64,000 nucleotides of DNA from Candidatus Melainabacteria bacterium (GTDB taxonomy: Bacteria; Cyanobacteriota; Vampirovibrionia; Obscuribacterales; Obscuribacteraceae). The notes below the pieces were generated by a model. The model worked only from the letters and a program-made list of their open reading frames with translations. It had not been told where the DNA came from and ran no database searches. Shown piece by piece: positions 25,042 to 34,539 of this stretch. The stretch's first letter is position 1. Each line of letters starts with the position of its first letter. The translations under genes were made by a program, and so were the position numbers. The stretch is from assembly GCA_016716405.1 (NCBI GenBank), contig JADJWK010000004.1, forward strand, positions 558,001 to 622,000. Direction: 5' to 3'.

Positions 25042-25584
25042 CTAGAGACTGCGCCATTCGTCCTCGAGAATGGCGTATAGAAAGCTGTCCCGCCACCTTC
25101 CCTTGATCAGCATATCTTGCTTGAAGTGACCTTCTTTCCGCATGCCGCTTTTCTCCAGGACTCTCTGGGATCCGAAATTCTCGGAATCGCAGGTAGCGCA
25201 GACGCGATGCAAGCCCAGCTCCTCGAATCCCAGGGTCAATAGTCTCTTTGCCGCCTCGGTCACGAGACCGCGCCCCCAGTACGATCGATTGAGGACATAT
25301 CCGAGAAGGGCTGATTTGTTCCTGGGATCGTGTATCGAGATGCCGCTACCGCCTATTACCCTGTCCTCTTCCTTGAGGACCATGGCCAGCTCATAAGTTC
25401 GACGGGGACGTTCTTTGCTCAGGTCGATGCTGCGTCTCATGAACTCCTTTGTTTCGCTCTCGCTGTTGGGACCCCAGATCATGAATTTCGCGACCTCCGG
25501 ATCGCTGGCATATTCCTGGACCTGCTTCAGATCGGACATCGACCAGTCCCTCAAGATCAATCGCTCGGTCTCGTAAGCAACCAC
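25042..25584 (-). CDS. GNAT acetyltransferase, RimJ/RimL type
   Basis: 180 residues covering the complete GNAT fold: ETERLILRDWSMSDLKQVQE at the start, GGSGISIHDPRNKSALLGYV, then NRSYWGRGLVTEAAKRLLTL (acetyl-CoA-binding motif A), and RVCATCDSENFGSQRVLEKSG. RimJ/RimL relatives acetylate N-termini of ribosomal proteins or small molecules. The substrate cannot be assigned. Cytoplasmic, single gene. Confidence 0.88.
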   Translation of the reverse strand: MVAYETERLILRDWSMSDLKQVQEYASDPEVAKFMIWGPNSESETKEFMRRSIDLSKERPRRTYELAMVLKEEDRVIGGSGISIHDPRNKSALLGYVLNRSYWGRGLVTEAAKRLLTLGFEELGLHRVCATCDSENFGSQRVLEKSGMRKEGHFKQDMLIKGRWRDSFLYAILEDEWRSL

Positions 25585-25821
25585 TATCTATTTCCTCGCA
25601 GTCCCAGAATGGCGAAATGGAGAAATCGCAATATTGCGATATCTCAGTTTCGTCCCGAAAAGAATTATACGGCAGCACCCACTGGGCTCAGCCGGCGGGT
25701 CCATTTCCCGGTCCGGAACCTATTATTAAAAAAGACGCTTGAGAGCCAGTCAAGAGATTAAGATCGTTAGCGTTTCTATATTACTGGAGGCGCCGGGCTC
25801 CGAGCGCTTCGGGAGGCAATG

Positions 25822-26235
25822 ATGGCGGAAGTCACGGTCAAGACCCACAGCGAAGAGCAGTTCAAGCAAGACATCACAGCAGGCGCCCATTCCTTCATCT
25901 GCGATATCCCTAAAGACATCGGCGGCACCGAGGAAGGACCCGATCCCCATGAGCTTCTCCTGAGCTCCCTGGGCGCCTGCACCTCCATAACGGTGCAAAT
26001 GTATGCCAAGCGCAAGGGCTATCCTCTGAAGCGAGTCACCGTCAATCTCAAAGAAGACAAAATTGCCGATCCCGAGAATGCCAGCCGCACCATCCCGAAA
26101 ATCTCCCGGGAGCTCAAATTCGAAGGCGAGCTCAGCGACGAGCAGATCAAAGACCTCACAGCCATCGCCGACAAATGCCCCATCCACAAATTGATCACCG
26201 GACCCAAAGAGATAGCCACATCGGTGGCGAATTAG
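25822..26235 (+). CDS. OsmC/Ohr-family peroxiredoxin-like protein
   Basis: 137 residues. The two reactive Cys lie in LLSSLGACTSITVQM (about residue 54) and AIADKCPIHKLI (about residue 121), with the family GPDPHELLLSSL motif. Such proteins reduce organic hydroperoxides. Two ATG codons are adjacent at 25819 and 25822; the second has better spacing to GGGAGG. Its end overlaps the beginning of the biotin ligase frame. Confidence 0.9.
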   Translation: MAEVTVKTHSEEQFKQDITAGAHSFICDIPKDIGGTEEGPDPHELLLSSLGACTSITVQMYAKRKGYPLKRVTVNLKEDKIADPENASRTIPKISRELKFEGELSDEQIKDLTAIADKCPIHKLITGPKEIATSVAN

Positions 26236-27062
26236 GAGAAGCGATCATCGAGGAAGAACGACTGCGGCGCTTCGAGTCGCTTCTCAAAACCAGACGTATC
26301 GGCAAGCCGGAAAAGAGCGCCAACGAATACTGGCAGGAGATCGATTCCACCAATACGAGAATGGCCAAGCTGGCCAGGGACGGCGCCTGCCACGGCACGG
26401 TAGTGATGGCAGACTGCCAGACCCGGGGAAGAGGTCGCCTTGGCAGGACCTGGGTATCGCCTCCCGGATCGGGGCTCTATCTGAGTATTCTCTTGCGCCC
26501 CGAAAGACCCCTGGCTGAATTGCCGGTGGTCACGCTCTCCCTGGGGGTGGCGGCAGCGCGAGCGGTATTCGCAGTCTGCGGGCTCCAGATAGGCTTGAAG
26601 TGGGTCAACGATCTCATCCTCGACGGCCGCAAGACAGGCGGAATCCTCGCCGAGATGCCGGTGACCGGAGGCAACCCGGCCCTGGTGGCGGGCATCGGTC
26701 TCAATGTCAATCTCGATGCCGCCGATATTCCCGAGGAGCTCGAGGCAAAAGTCACTTCTCTGAGCCAGCACTGTACCACCACTATCGATACCATCGAGCT
26801 GGCAGTCGAGCTCTGCTATCAGATCGAGGAGATCTTCGAAAAGGTCGAGAAAGGCATGGATGCCGAGATTCTCGATGAGTGGAAATCTCTCTCCGTCACC
26901 CTCGGCAAAGAGATCGTCTGCCTCTCCGGAAACAATACCATAGAGGGCACAGCATACGATCTGAGCCCGGCGGGGGCGCTTATCGTGCGCACTGAATCCG
27001 GCACCAGAGAATTGCATGCCGGAGAGATAAGTATAAGGAACAAGGACGGGTCATATTGCTGA
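26175..27062 (+). CDS. birA: Biotin-protein ligase
   Basis: 295 residues in the open frame. EIDSTNTRMAKLARDGACHG, then GRGRLGRTWVSPPGSGLYLS (ATP/biotin loop), GLKWVNDLILDGRKTGGILAE and GIGLNVN form the catalytic domain, followed by a small C-terminal SH3-like domain. No N-terminal HTH is present, so it should not regulate. The only standard start is the ATG at 26175, inside the OsmC gene. The protein core begins near 26247, where AGGAG precedes an ATC rather than an ATG, so the true start is unsettled. It attaches biotin to acetyl-CoA carboxylase BCCP. Confidence 0.9.
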   Translation: MPHPQIDHRTQRDSHIGGELGEAIIEEERLRRFESLLKTRRIGKPEKSANEYWQEIDSTNTRMAKLARDGACHGTVVMADCQTRGRGRLGRTWVSPPGSGLYLSILLRPERPLAELPVVTLSLGVAAARAVFAVCGLQIGLKWVNDLILDGRKTGGILAEMPVTGGNPALVAGIGLNVNLDAADIPEELEAKVTSLSQHCTTTIDTIELAVELCYQIEEIFEKVEKGMDAEILDEWKSLSVTLGKEIVCLSGNNTIEGTAYDLSPAGALIVRTESGTRELHAGEISIRNKDGSYC

Positions 27063-28252
27063 TGATTGAAAAAATGAAACCCCGGCTTCTCGCATGTCTT
27101 CTCGCCCTGTCGGTATTGCCGGCGGCAGCGGCGGCGAAGAAAGACTCCTTCACGGTCTCTTTCTACAGGGCGATGGCAAAACAGGCAAGCAACGAGAATC
27201 TCCTGGTCAGCCCTTTCAGCTTGCATACCGCACTCACCATGACTTATACCGGCGCCGCAGGCAGGACGAGGGCAGAGATGGGCTCTACCCTGGGGCTTGC
27301 CGGTCAGACCGATGCGAAGCTCAGCCAGGCTTACAAGAGAATTCTGGCAAGCCTGGGCAGCATAGGCAATACCACCCAGCTCGACATAGCCAGCGGTCTT
27401 TTCGCCAACAGTCGCTATAAACTGAAGCAACAATTCCTCGACAGAGGCAAGCTTTCTTTCGGCGCCGGCCTGCAGTCCCTGGATTTCGCCTCGCCCCGGA
27501 CAGCCGGAATAATCAACCAGTGGGCTCTGGACAAGACCCATGGCAAGATAGACAAGGTCATCGAGCGAACCATTTCCACCGATGCTCTCTGTCTGGTCAA
27601 TGCGGTCTATTTCAAAGGAACCTGGCTAAAGGAGTTTCCGCTCAGACATTCAGAGGAAGACGACTTCAACCTCCAGGATGGAAGCGTCAAGAAAGTAATG
27701 TTCATGCGCCTCAAAGATGGCGCATTCAGATACCAGGAGCAGAATGCGTTCCAGGCTGTCAAGCTGCCCTACCTGGACGGCCGTACAGCACTCTATATCT
27801 TCCTGCCGTCCAAGAATCTAAGCCTGTCGCAGTTAGAGAGCCGGCTCACCGACGGCAATCTGCGTTCCTGGATGACGGGTTTTTATGACCGACCGGGTGT
27901 CCTGCGTCTGCCCAGATTCCGGATGGAGAATGCACATAAGCTCAATAATGTTCTCAGCGGTCTGGGAATGCCTCTGGCGTTCACTCGAGGCAAAGCCGAT
28001 TTCAGCCTCATGGCCGACCCGAGTAACGAGATCTATATAAGCTCCGTTTTCCAGAAGAGTTTTATTGACGTCAACGAGAAAGGCACCGAAGCCGCCGCTG
28101 CCACCTCGGTGCTGATGGGAGGCAAGGGTCTGTTCGAGAAGCCGCCGGAGCCTTTCTATATGGTAGTGGACCGCCCATTCCTGTTCATCCTGAGAGACGA
28201 CAGGACCGGAGCCACGCTCTTCATGGGTCATATAGTCGACCCTGAATCGTGA
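27062..28252 (+). CDS. Secreted serpin
   Basis: 396 residues with signal peptide (MKPRLLACLLALSVLPAAAA). The serpin core has NLLVSPFSLHTALTMTYTGA, NAVYFKGTWLKEFP, and the signature near the end (YMVVDRPFLFILRDDRTGATLFMGHI). The reactive-loop hinge is EKGTEAAAATSV, the small-residue pattern of inhibitory serpins. Counting from the conserved Gly at P15 puts Lys at P1 in VLMGGKGLF, predicting a trypsin-like target. The ATG overlaps the birA stop (ATGA). The protein is exported, but the target protease is unknown. Confidence 0.92.
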   Translation: MIEKMKPRLLACLLALSVLPAAAAAKKDSFTVSFYRAMAKQASNENLLVSPFSLHTALTMTYTGAAGRTRAEMGSTLGLAGQTDAKLSQAYKRILASLGSIGNTTQLDIASGLFANSRYKLKQQFLDRGKLSFGAGLQSLDFASPRTAGIINQWALDKTHGKIDKVIERTISTDALCLVNAVYFKGTWLKEFPLRHSEEDDFNLQDGSVKKVMFMRLKDGAFRYQEQNAFQAVKLPYLDGRTALYIFLPSKNLSLSQLESRLTDGNLRSWMTGFYDRPGVLRLPRFRMENAHKLNNVLSGLGMPLAFTRGKADFSLMADPSNEIYISSVFQKSFIDVNEKGTEAAAATSVLMGGKGLFEKPPEPFYMVVDRPFLFILRDDRTGATLFMGHIVDPES

Positions 28253-28834
28253 TCAATAGTTGATCAAAGAGAAGATATCGCAACCAGCGGGAAGCTTTTT
28301 GCGCCCATCGAGAAAGCCAAGCTCGACCATGAAGCCCATGCCCACGACATTACCGCCGATCTTCTCAAGAAGCTGATGGGCGGCTTGAGCAGTGCCTCCG
28401 GTGGCCAAAAGGTCGTCGATAACCACGACTCTCTGCCCTTTCTCCACCGCATCGACATGAATCTCCAGGGCGTCCGTGCCGTACTCGAGATCGTAACCGA
28501 CTTGCTCGACTTTGTAAGGGAGCTTCCTGGGCTTGCGGACAGGAACGAAGCCGGCGCCGATAAGGCTGGCGATTGCCGGTGCCAGGATGAATCCGCGCGC
28601 TTCGATACCGGCCACGAGATCGGGCTTGAGGCTGGCGCTGCGATCAGCCAGGGCCGCTATGGAAAACCGCAGGGCCTCGGCATCCTTGAGAAGTGTGGTG
28701 AGATCTTTGAAGACGATCCCGGGCTTGGGAAAGTCCTGAATATCTCTGATCTTTGACTTGAGCCAGGCATCCCTTTCACTGTTCAGGGGAAGCGCCAATT
28801 CCTTCTTCTCGAGATTTTCCGTTTGCAGTCCCAT
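28253..28834 (-). CDS. apt: Adenine phosphoribosyltransferase
   Basis: 193 residues from ATG 28834. IRDIQDFPKPGIVFKDLTTL is the family N-terminus. AGIEARGFILAPAIA and the PRPP-binding loop VVVIDDLLATGGTAQAAHQ follow. It makes AMP from adenine and PRPP (purine salvage, cytoplasm). Its start overlaps the 3' end of recJ by 59 bases in another frame, implying coupled translation. A longer start at 28873 would increase the overlap. Confidence 0.95.
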   Translation of the reverse strand: MGLQTENLEKKELALPLNSERDAWLKSKIRDIQDFPKPGIVFKDLTTLLKDAEALRFSIAALADRSASLKPDLVAGIEARGFILAPAIASLIGAGFVPVRKPRKLPYKVEQVGYDLEYGTDALEIHVDAVEKGQRVVVIDDLLATGGTAQAAHQLLEKIGGNVVGMGFMVELGFLDGRKKLPAGCDIFSLINY

Positions 28835-31454
28835 GGCTTCTTTCGTTCCTTCTTGATTTGCCGGAGCTTTCATTGCCCGTCCCCTCGAACCCGGATTCTT
28901 CGAGCTCGGGATTGAGAGCGACTCCGTTCTTGACGAACTGCAATTGTATATCCTTTATCGATGCTTTTGCGCACCAGTCTCGGAATTTCCTTGTCTCCAT
29001 CAGACTGGCCTCTAGCTGGGCGAATTCCGGGCAATCTTCAGAGCGACCCACGGCATCACCGAGGAGGTCGAGGTGGACGATTCCTTCTTCGGCATACCAG
29101 TCGATGAGATTGATCTTCTTGAGAACGGACAGTCCAAGAGCGGTGGAAAGCTTGCTGGAAGCCATGAGAGCCGTAAGCTTCTCGCCGTATATCTCTCCGT
29201 CTTTCTGATTGACTGCATAACGAACCAGCCCGAAAAGCCGCTTGAGAAATGCGCCGGGCTCGTCGGGATCATCGTCGCGCACGCCCACAAGATAGACCGA
29301 TTCGCAGGCAGTCGCCTTGAGCAGCTCCTCGAAAACATCCAGGGTCGGAGGCAGTTGCCAGATGAGCAAGTGCTTGCTGGGCTTCAGTGCTGTGCGGTCG
29401 ACAAAAGCGGGACCAACAGTGGATTCGCCGAAAACCAGGAGACTGTCCGCGAGCTTCGAAACAGCCCTGGAAAGGATATCGCGGGGCGAGCCGTGAGTCC
29501 TCAGATCTCTCCAGGTCATCCTGGTCGAGACTATATTCTTGCGAAGGGGAAGCGAGGACTCTTCGGCGAGTTTCGCCAGCTCGGCAATCTCGACCTGGTC
29601 AATAGCACCTGATACGGTGCCGGCTGCAATTGCCGCAGCCGGGATTTTCTGGGACTCGAGTCGAGACTCGGACCCGGGCTCTAGAGCAGCCATGGCTGCC
29701 AGCTCTTCCAGGCTGGTAATCTCTTTGCCCTCATGGGCGGCCCGCCAGTCAGCGAGAACGAGTTGCAGGCGATCCTTGCCGTTGAAGTGATTGACCTCGG
29801 GGGTGAAGACGATATCGACAGCCTGACCGGGCTCCGGAGCGACGCCCTGGCTGTTCCACTTGACACATTCGAACTGGTCGGGCTGGCCGTCCCCGGCGAG
29901 CATGATCCTGGAATGTTTTCCTTCTTTGCCCAGGGATCGGGAATCGATACAGGTGAGACCCTTCATGCAAAGGCGGGGTTTGCGGTTGCCCATGCCGAAC
30001 GGCGCCAGGACTTCCAGGCGGCCGGCCAGATCGAGATCCACCACCGGCGCGTCCACAACGAGATCGACCTCCAGGGTTCCGAAAAGCGGCTTGCCGGCAA
30101 GCATCTTGTTGCAGGTGCCCACGAGGGCTCTCATGAGCTCGTCGGCGCGCTCGGCTTCCACGGTGAATCCGGCAGCCATTTTGTGCCCGCCCCAGCGCGA
30201 GAGAATATGCTCGTTTGCTTTCAGCACCTGGTAGAGGTCGAGCTGCTGGATTCCCCGGGCAGAGCCTTTGACGAAGCCCTCCTCGACATCGAGCTGGCCG
30301 ATGAAGACCGGCCGGTTGTACTTTTCCACCAGCCTGGAAGCGACGATACCGACAACGCCATGGTGCCATTCGGCGTCATATATAGCGATACACTTCTCGT
30401 TTTCGAGATTCTTGTTGTGTCGGACGCGCTCATCGGCGGCAGCAAAGATCTGCTCGCAGAGCTCCTGACGACGGGTGTTCTCCTTTTGCAACTCGGCAGC
30501 CAGCTCGCTTGCCACCTGCGGATCGTCGGTAGTGAGGAGCTCCACGGCTTTGTTGGCATCCGAGAGCCTGCCGGCGGCGTTGAGGCGTGGCGCCAGGCCG
30601 AAGCCGACCAGATCGGTGCTTGTCTGGCTTCGCACCTGTCCGAGAAGCTCTTTGAGACCAGTGCGCTCGGTGGCTACCAGCCTGGCAAGACCGATTTTGA
30701 CGAGATAGCGATTTTCCCTGACCAGAGGGACGAGGTCGGCGATCATTCCCATGGTGACCAGATCGATAAGCTCGTCAGCCTCTTCCTGCCGGTTCTCTTC
30801 CTGAGCCAGGAGAGCCTCGCAGACTTTGTAGGCGACACCGACGCCGGGCAGGTCGTAGAGCGGGTGCTCCGGAGCAAGCAGCTTGGGGTGGACTGTTCCT
30901 ACCGCCGGAGGCAGAACCTCGGGCATGGTGTGATGATCGAGGACCAGGCAGTCGACCCCGAGAGAGCGGGCGAAATTGATCTCGGCGAAGTTCGAGACAC
31001 CGCAGTCGCAGGTAATGATCAGGCGCGTGCGGCGCTTGCTCGCCAGGACGCTGACAGCCTTGAGATTGAGCCCATAACCTTCGCTCATCCGGTGCGGTAT
31101 GTAATAGTCGACATCGGCGCCCAGTTTCTTCAGGACGGTGAGAAGGACTGCGGTCCCGGTTATACCATCGACATCATAGTCACCATATACGGTGATATGC
31201 TCTTTCTTGTGAATGGCCTCGCTTATGCGCCTGATCGCCTTGTCGACATCGGGAAGCTCCATCGGGCTCGTCGGCTTATAAGTCGAGGGATCAAGAAACT
31301 CCCGGGCCCGCTCGCCGCTATCGATTCCCCGGGCGACAAGAAGACCGGCGATGGTGGCATCACCGCCTGCGGCGGCGAGAACATCGTCCGGGACATTGTT
31401 TTGCTCGGGAAAGATCCAGACCTTGGAGCCTGCGCTTTCCTGTGTCTGCTGCAT
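28776..31454 (-). CDS. recJ: Single-stranded-DNA-specific exonuclease RecJ
   Basis: 892 residues from the ATG at 31454 with GGAGG upstream. DHH-family motifs are complete: VYGDYDVDGITGTAVLL (motif I), CDCGVSN, LDHHTMPEVLP (DHH box) and the DHHA1 end RWGGHKMAAGFTVE. An OB-fold region follows. It is longer than typical RecJ because of a C-terminal extension of roughly 280 residues that resembles a second domain of unknown role, ending in a charged low-complexity tail. It degrades ssDNA 5' to 3' in repair and recombination. Confidence 0.94.
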   Translation of the reverse strand: MQQTQESAGSKVWIFPEQNNVPDDVLAAAGGDATIAGLLVARGIDSGERAREFLDPSTYKPTSPMELPDVDKAIRRISEAIHKKEHITVYGDYDVDGITGTAVLLTVLKKLGADVDYYIPHRMSEGYGLNLKAVSVLASKRRTRLIITCDCGVSNFAEINFARSLGVDCLVLDHHTMPEVLPPAVGTVHPKLLAPEHPLYDLPGVGVAYKVCEALLAQEENRQEEADELIDLVTMGMIADLVPLVRENRYLVKIGLARLVATERTGLKELLGQVRSQTSTDLVGFGLAPRLNAAGRLSDANKAVELLTTDDPQVASELAAELQKENTRRQELCEQIFAAADERVRHNKNLENEKCIAIYDAEWHHGVVGIVASRLVEKYNRPVFIGQLDVEEGFVKGSARGIQQLDLYQVLKANEHILSRWGGHKMAAGFTVEAERADELMRALVGTCNKMLAGKPLFGTLEVDLVVDAPVVDLDLAGRLEVLAPFGMGNRKPRLCMKGLTCIDSRSLGKEGKHSRIMLAGDGQPDQFECVKWNSQGVAPEPGQAVDIVFTPEVNHFNGKDRLQLVLADWRAAHEGKEITSLEELAAMAALEPGSESRLESQKIPAAAIAAGTVSGAIDQVEIAELAKLAEESSLPLRKNIVSTRMTWRDLRTHGSPRDILSRAVSKLADSLLVFGESTVGPAFVDRTALKPSKHLLIWQLPPTLDVFEELLKATACESVYLVGVRDDDPDEPGAFLKRLFGLVRYAVNQKDGEIYGEKLTALMASSKLSTALGLSVLKKINLIDWYAEEGIVHLDLLGDAVGRSEDCPEFAQLEASLMETRKFRDWCAKASIKDIQLQFVKNGVALNPELEESGFEGTGNESSGKSRRNERSHGTANGKSREEGIGASPEQ

Positions 31455-31680
31455 CTGGCTGCCTCCACGACAAGACGAGACGGCGCGCGGCCCGGCAAAT
31501 GGCTGGGCGCGACCACTCGAGTAAAGATCGACAAGGATCTTCAAAAGAATACCCTAACTCGAGGCGCTCCGAAGCCGGTCGCTCGACCACCTTCAGAGAC
31601 GGTTCTATAACCGACACCGCCACGGAGCCGAGCCGCCACACCTCCACCCTATATACAATCGGAGATCACGCCTACCCCAA

Positions 31681-31956
31681 ATGGAAAAGCCGAGAATTTA
31701 TTCTAAGATTCTCGCAGGCGCCGAGCTGGACGATTTCGACACAAGGAAGAATGTCAGCCAGACCGGATGGCGTTCCCGAAGCACGCTCCGGCATGATGGC
31801 AGGACCAGTGCCCGCATCGGCGAGAAGCTTCTCATTGACTGCACGCTCGAGCCTTCCGCCGGGGAAGGCGAGCTCAGGTGGAGGGAAAGTACTCATAGCG
31901 GACTCTATGCGAAAACCAGGCTTGCTGGACAGCTCAGTTCAGATCCGGATCGATAA
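31681..31956 (+). CDS. Doubtful small hypothetical protein
   Basis: 91 residues beginning MEKPRIYSKILAGAELDDFD, hydrophilic and without known motifs. The frame has tolerable composition but no ribosome site. It competes with a minus-strand frame (31672-31896) of similar quality. At best one of these is real. Confidence 0.25.
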   Translation: MEKPRIYSKILAGAELDDFDTRKNVSQTGWRSRSTLRHDGRTSARIGEKLLIDCTLEPSAGEGELRWRESTHSGLYAKTRLAGQLSSDPDR

Positions 31957-32239
31957 TCTCGAAAACTTTCCTGGGCTTTGCTTTCTCAGGCCAGTGGCTC
32001 AAATCGTATTCGATGATCGTCGTAATCACCGGCGGTTTCGGCCAGGGAAGCGCCCAGCCCATGATCCACATGACCGGAAGGAGCACTACATGAACCGATA
32101 CAGCCACAAGAATGCACTGGACGAGAGGAACCTGGTCGAGAGCCCAGGTCCTGACGATCTGCCGGGAAATTAAGGGCTCATGCGCGATAACCTGGCTTTC
32201 GTCCGTCGTTCCACTTTGATCGCGGGCGGATGTTTTCAA
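31934..32239 (-). CDS. Single-pass membrane protein, TonB-like N-terminus
   Basis: 101 residues from a TTG start. A cytoplasmic leader of 40 residues precedes one hydrophobic helix (ILVAVSVHVVLLPVMWIMGW, about 44-63). A Pro/Lys-rich segment follows (PWPKPPVITTIIEYDLSHW). The layout resembles the start of energy-transducing TonB-type proteins but no TonB C-terminal domain follows. Function unknown. Confidence 0.5.
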   Translation of the reverse strand: MKTSARDQSGTTDESQVIAHEPLISRQIVRTWALDQVPLVQCILVAVSVHVVLLPVMWIMGWALPWPKPPVITTIIEYDLSHWPEKAKPRKVFEIIDPDLN

Positions 32240-32302
32240 GTACTCTGTACCCTTAGCTGGTGGTAGTATTGAGCCTACCTAAAGCATACACGTTCTATAC
32301 TG

Positions 32303-33019
32303 ATGGGCCTTATGTCGTCGAAAAGATCGAACAAATTGCTGGCGGTCCTTCTGTGCATATCCATGGCACCGGCCGCCTCTGGCGAAGATGAGATCTGCGG
32401 GCCTCCCAATCTCCTCAAGACCATGAAAACTCCGTTCTCCGGACAAGCCCCCGAGCCGGAGCCCGATACCGGCAACGGGCTCGCTAATATCACCCTGAGC
32501 CCCATCTCGATAGGCGCCGGCAAAGGGAGAAAGCTCAGCCTGACAAGCAAGCTGGTTCCTCCGAGACTCTATCTCCCGGAGCGAATGGTCCTGGGTCAGC
32601 CTGCCAAGTTCACCATCAAGGGGCCGCCGGGGGACAAAGTGGCCATGGCAATGGCCGACAGCGACAGCGGTGCCAGAGACATAGCCGGTCACAAGGTTCG
32701 TCTCGGCCCGGACCGCAAGCTGGTAGCGGTTGGGGAAATCCCGCAGTCAGGAGTATTCGAGTTCTACATTGGGACCCCTATCGAAGGCGACCTGATCGGT
32801 CAATATCTCTACTTCGAGGCTGCTGTCTGGAAGAAAAACGATGTGGACCAGGCCCAGTTCGCTCAGACTGTCGCTGTCACCGGGCCGGAAGGACCGGCCA
32901 ACGGAGTGCTGGTGGCACCCCACACCGTCGAGAAGCGCGGTGTAAACTTCGTCCCCGATTCGGCAGTACCCCTGACCCAGAGACAGAACACTCAGAGCCT
33001 CGGCTCCGGACAACCATAG
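32303..33019 (+). CDS. Secreted hypothetical protein
   Basis: 238 residues with a signal peptide (about residues 9-27, ending APAASG). The mature part has Pro/Glu-rich and beta-strand-like segments (LYLPERMVLGQPAKFTIKGP, then GVFEFYIGTPIEGDLIGQ), looking like an immunoglobulin-type fold. No catalytic motif. Its stop (TAG) shares a base with the GTG start of the DUF4127 gene, so they are translated together. Confidence 0.65.
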   Translation: MGLMSSKRSNKLLAVLLCISMAPAASGEDEICGPPNLLKTMKTPFSGQAPEPEPDTGNGLANITLSPISIGAGKGRKLSLTSKLVPPRLYLPERMVLGQPAKFTIKGPPGDKVAMAMADSDSGARDIAGHKVRLGPDRKLVAVGEIPQSGVFEFYIGTPIEGDLIGQYLYFEAAVWKKNDVDQAQFAQTVAVTGPEGPANGVLVAPHTVEKRGVNFVPDSAVPLTQRQNTQSLGSGQP

Positions 33020-34539
33020 TGACTCAAACAACAAACACTGCACTGATAATTCCCCTGGACGACAGACCGGTCACTTATGTCTTTCCGGCAATGATCGCCG
33101 AGACCGCCGGTATCGAAGTTGTCTCTCCACCGCGGTCCCTGATGGGCTCGATCTTTCACCCGGCCCAGATGGACTCGCTCTTCGCCTGGATCACTTCAAC
33201 CCTGGACAAAGTCAGACCGCAGGTCATGATGGTCGGTCTCGACAGCCTGCTCTATGGCGGACTGATCACCTCGAGACGCTGCGATGACAGCATGAAGGCG
33301 ATCAGCAAGCGGCTTGCCAACCTGAAGAAATGGAAAGGACCGGGAGGGAGCACCAAGATTTACGCCCAGACCAGCATCATGCGGATCTCGGACAATTATG
33401 ACAACAGCGAGGAGAAGACCTACTGGGCCCGTTATGGCAGGGAGATCTTCGCCTGGTCCACAGTGATGTATAGAATGTCCAAAGGGATAAAGGTCAATCC
33501 CGGTATACTCGAGTCCTACGAAACACGGATTCCCCAGGAGATTCGCGACGACTACCTGGACACTCGTTTTCGCAACTTCCAGATCAACCAGGAGGTCCTC
33601 GACCTGGTCGGTGCCGGAGTAATCGACCGGCTGGTCCTCAGTATCGACGATTCCGGCGCCCAGGGCCTCAATGTCCTGGAAAAAGAGAAGCTGGTGGCCA
33701 AGGCCAACTCGATGGGCCTGGCAGACCGGGTATTTTGCTATCCCGGAGCCGATGAGGTGCTCTGCAGCCTCTTTGCTGCCTGGCTAGTACGCAAGCTCAA
33801 CGAACTCGGTCTCAAGCTGAGAGCCCAGGTCTCCTACAGCCCCGGAAGCGGCATCAACTGCCCGAGCCGTTATGAAGGGCAGACCATAGGAGAGACCATC
33901 TCGGCCCAGCTCGAAGCAATCAGCATACAGCAGGTGGAAAGCCTGCAAACCGGCAACAACCCCAACAATATCGACATAGCCGTCCTGGTGCACGGGGGCG
34001 ATGTCCAGGGCGACCATATCCTTCTGCCGGGCACTCCCGACCTCAGGCAGCTGGAGACCGGAGCCCAGGTAGAGCAGACCCTCAAGCTCCTTTCGGAGTC
34101 CACCACCCCGGTCATCCTCTGCGATGTAGCCTATGCCAACGGCGCCGATCCCTTCCTGGTGGAAGAGCTGCTCAACCGGCCCGACCTGATGAGCAGGGTA
34201 ATTTCTTATGCCGGCTGGAACACCACCGGCAATACGGTGGGCTCGGCCCTGGCCACCGGAGTCAGCCGCCTGTATTCGGTGCGCACCAATGGCCGCTCGG
34301 AGCATACCGACAGGGCTTTCCAGAAATGCCTTTTCACGCGTCTGGCCGATGACTGGGCCTACCAGTCCCTGGTGCGCAGCCAGCTCGATTCGGACGCATC
34401 CATAGACAAGCTGGCCCAGTTGATCAGCCCCTTTCTCGGACGGATCGGGCAGTCAATGCGTTTCGAGCCTGGTAATCTGAGGGTAAGCTTCCCTTGGAAG
34501 AGAACCTTCGAGTTCGAGGTCTGTTTCGAAGACAGATGA
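33019..34539 (+). CDS. DUF4127 family protein
   Basis: 506 residues. The DUF4127 hallmarks are present: IIPLDDRPVTYVFPAMIAE at the start, MVGLDSLLYGGLITSR, RISDNYDNSEEKTYWARYGR, LSIDDSGAQGLN and SYAGWNTTGNTVGSALATGV. The family's function is not established. No signal peptide. The secreted protein before it and the protease after it overlap by a few bases at each end, making a three-gene translational unit. Confidence 0.9.
   Translation: MTQTTNTALIIPLDDRPVTYVFPAMIAETAGIEVVSPPRSLMGSIFHPAQMDSLFAWITSTLDKVRPQVMMVGLDSLLYGGLITSRRCDDSMKAISKRLANLKKWKGPGGSTKIYAQTSIMRISDNYDNSEEKTYWARYGREIFAWSTVMYRMSKGIKVNPGILESYETRIPQEIRDDYLDTRFRNFQINQEVLDLVGAGVIDRLVLSIDDSGAQGLNVLEKEKLVAKANSMGLADRVFCYPGADEVLCSLFAAWLVRKLNELGLKLRAQVSYSPGSGINCPSRYEGQTIGETISAQLEAISIQQVESLQTGNNPNNIDIAVLVHGGDVQGDHILLPGTPDLRQLETGAQVEQTLKLLSESTTPVILCDVAYANGADPFLVEELLNRPDLMSRVISYAGWNTTGNTVGSALATGVSRLYSVRTNGRSEHTDRAFQKCLFTRLADDWAYQSLVRSQLDSDASIDKLAQLISPFLGRIGQSMRFEPGNLRVSFPWKRTFEFEVCFEDR

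Noticed and set aside
31672..31896. Minus-strand 74-residue frame
   Set aside because: No ribosome site and it competes with an equally weak plus-strand frame; neither has a recognisable motif.
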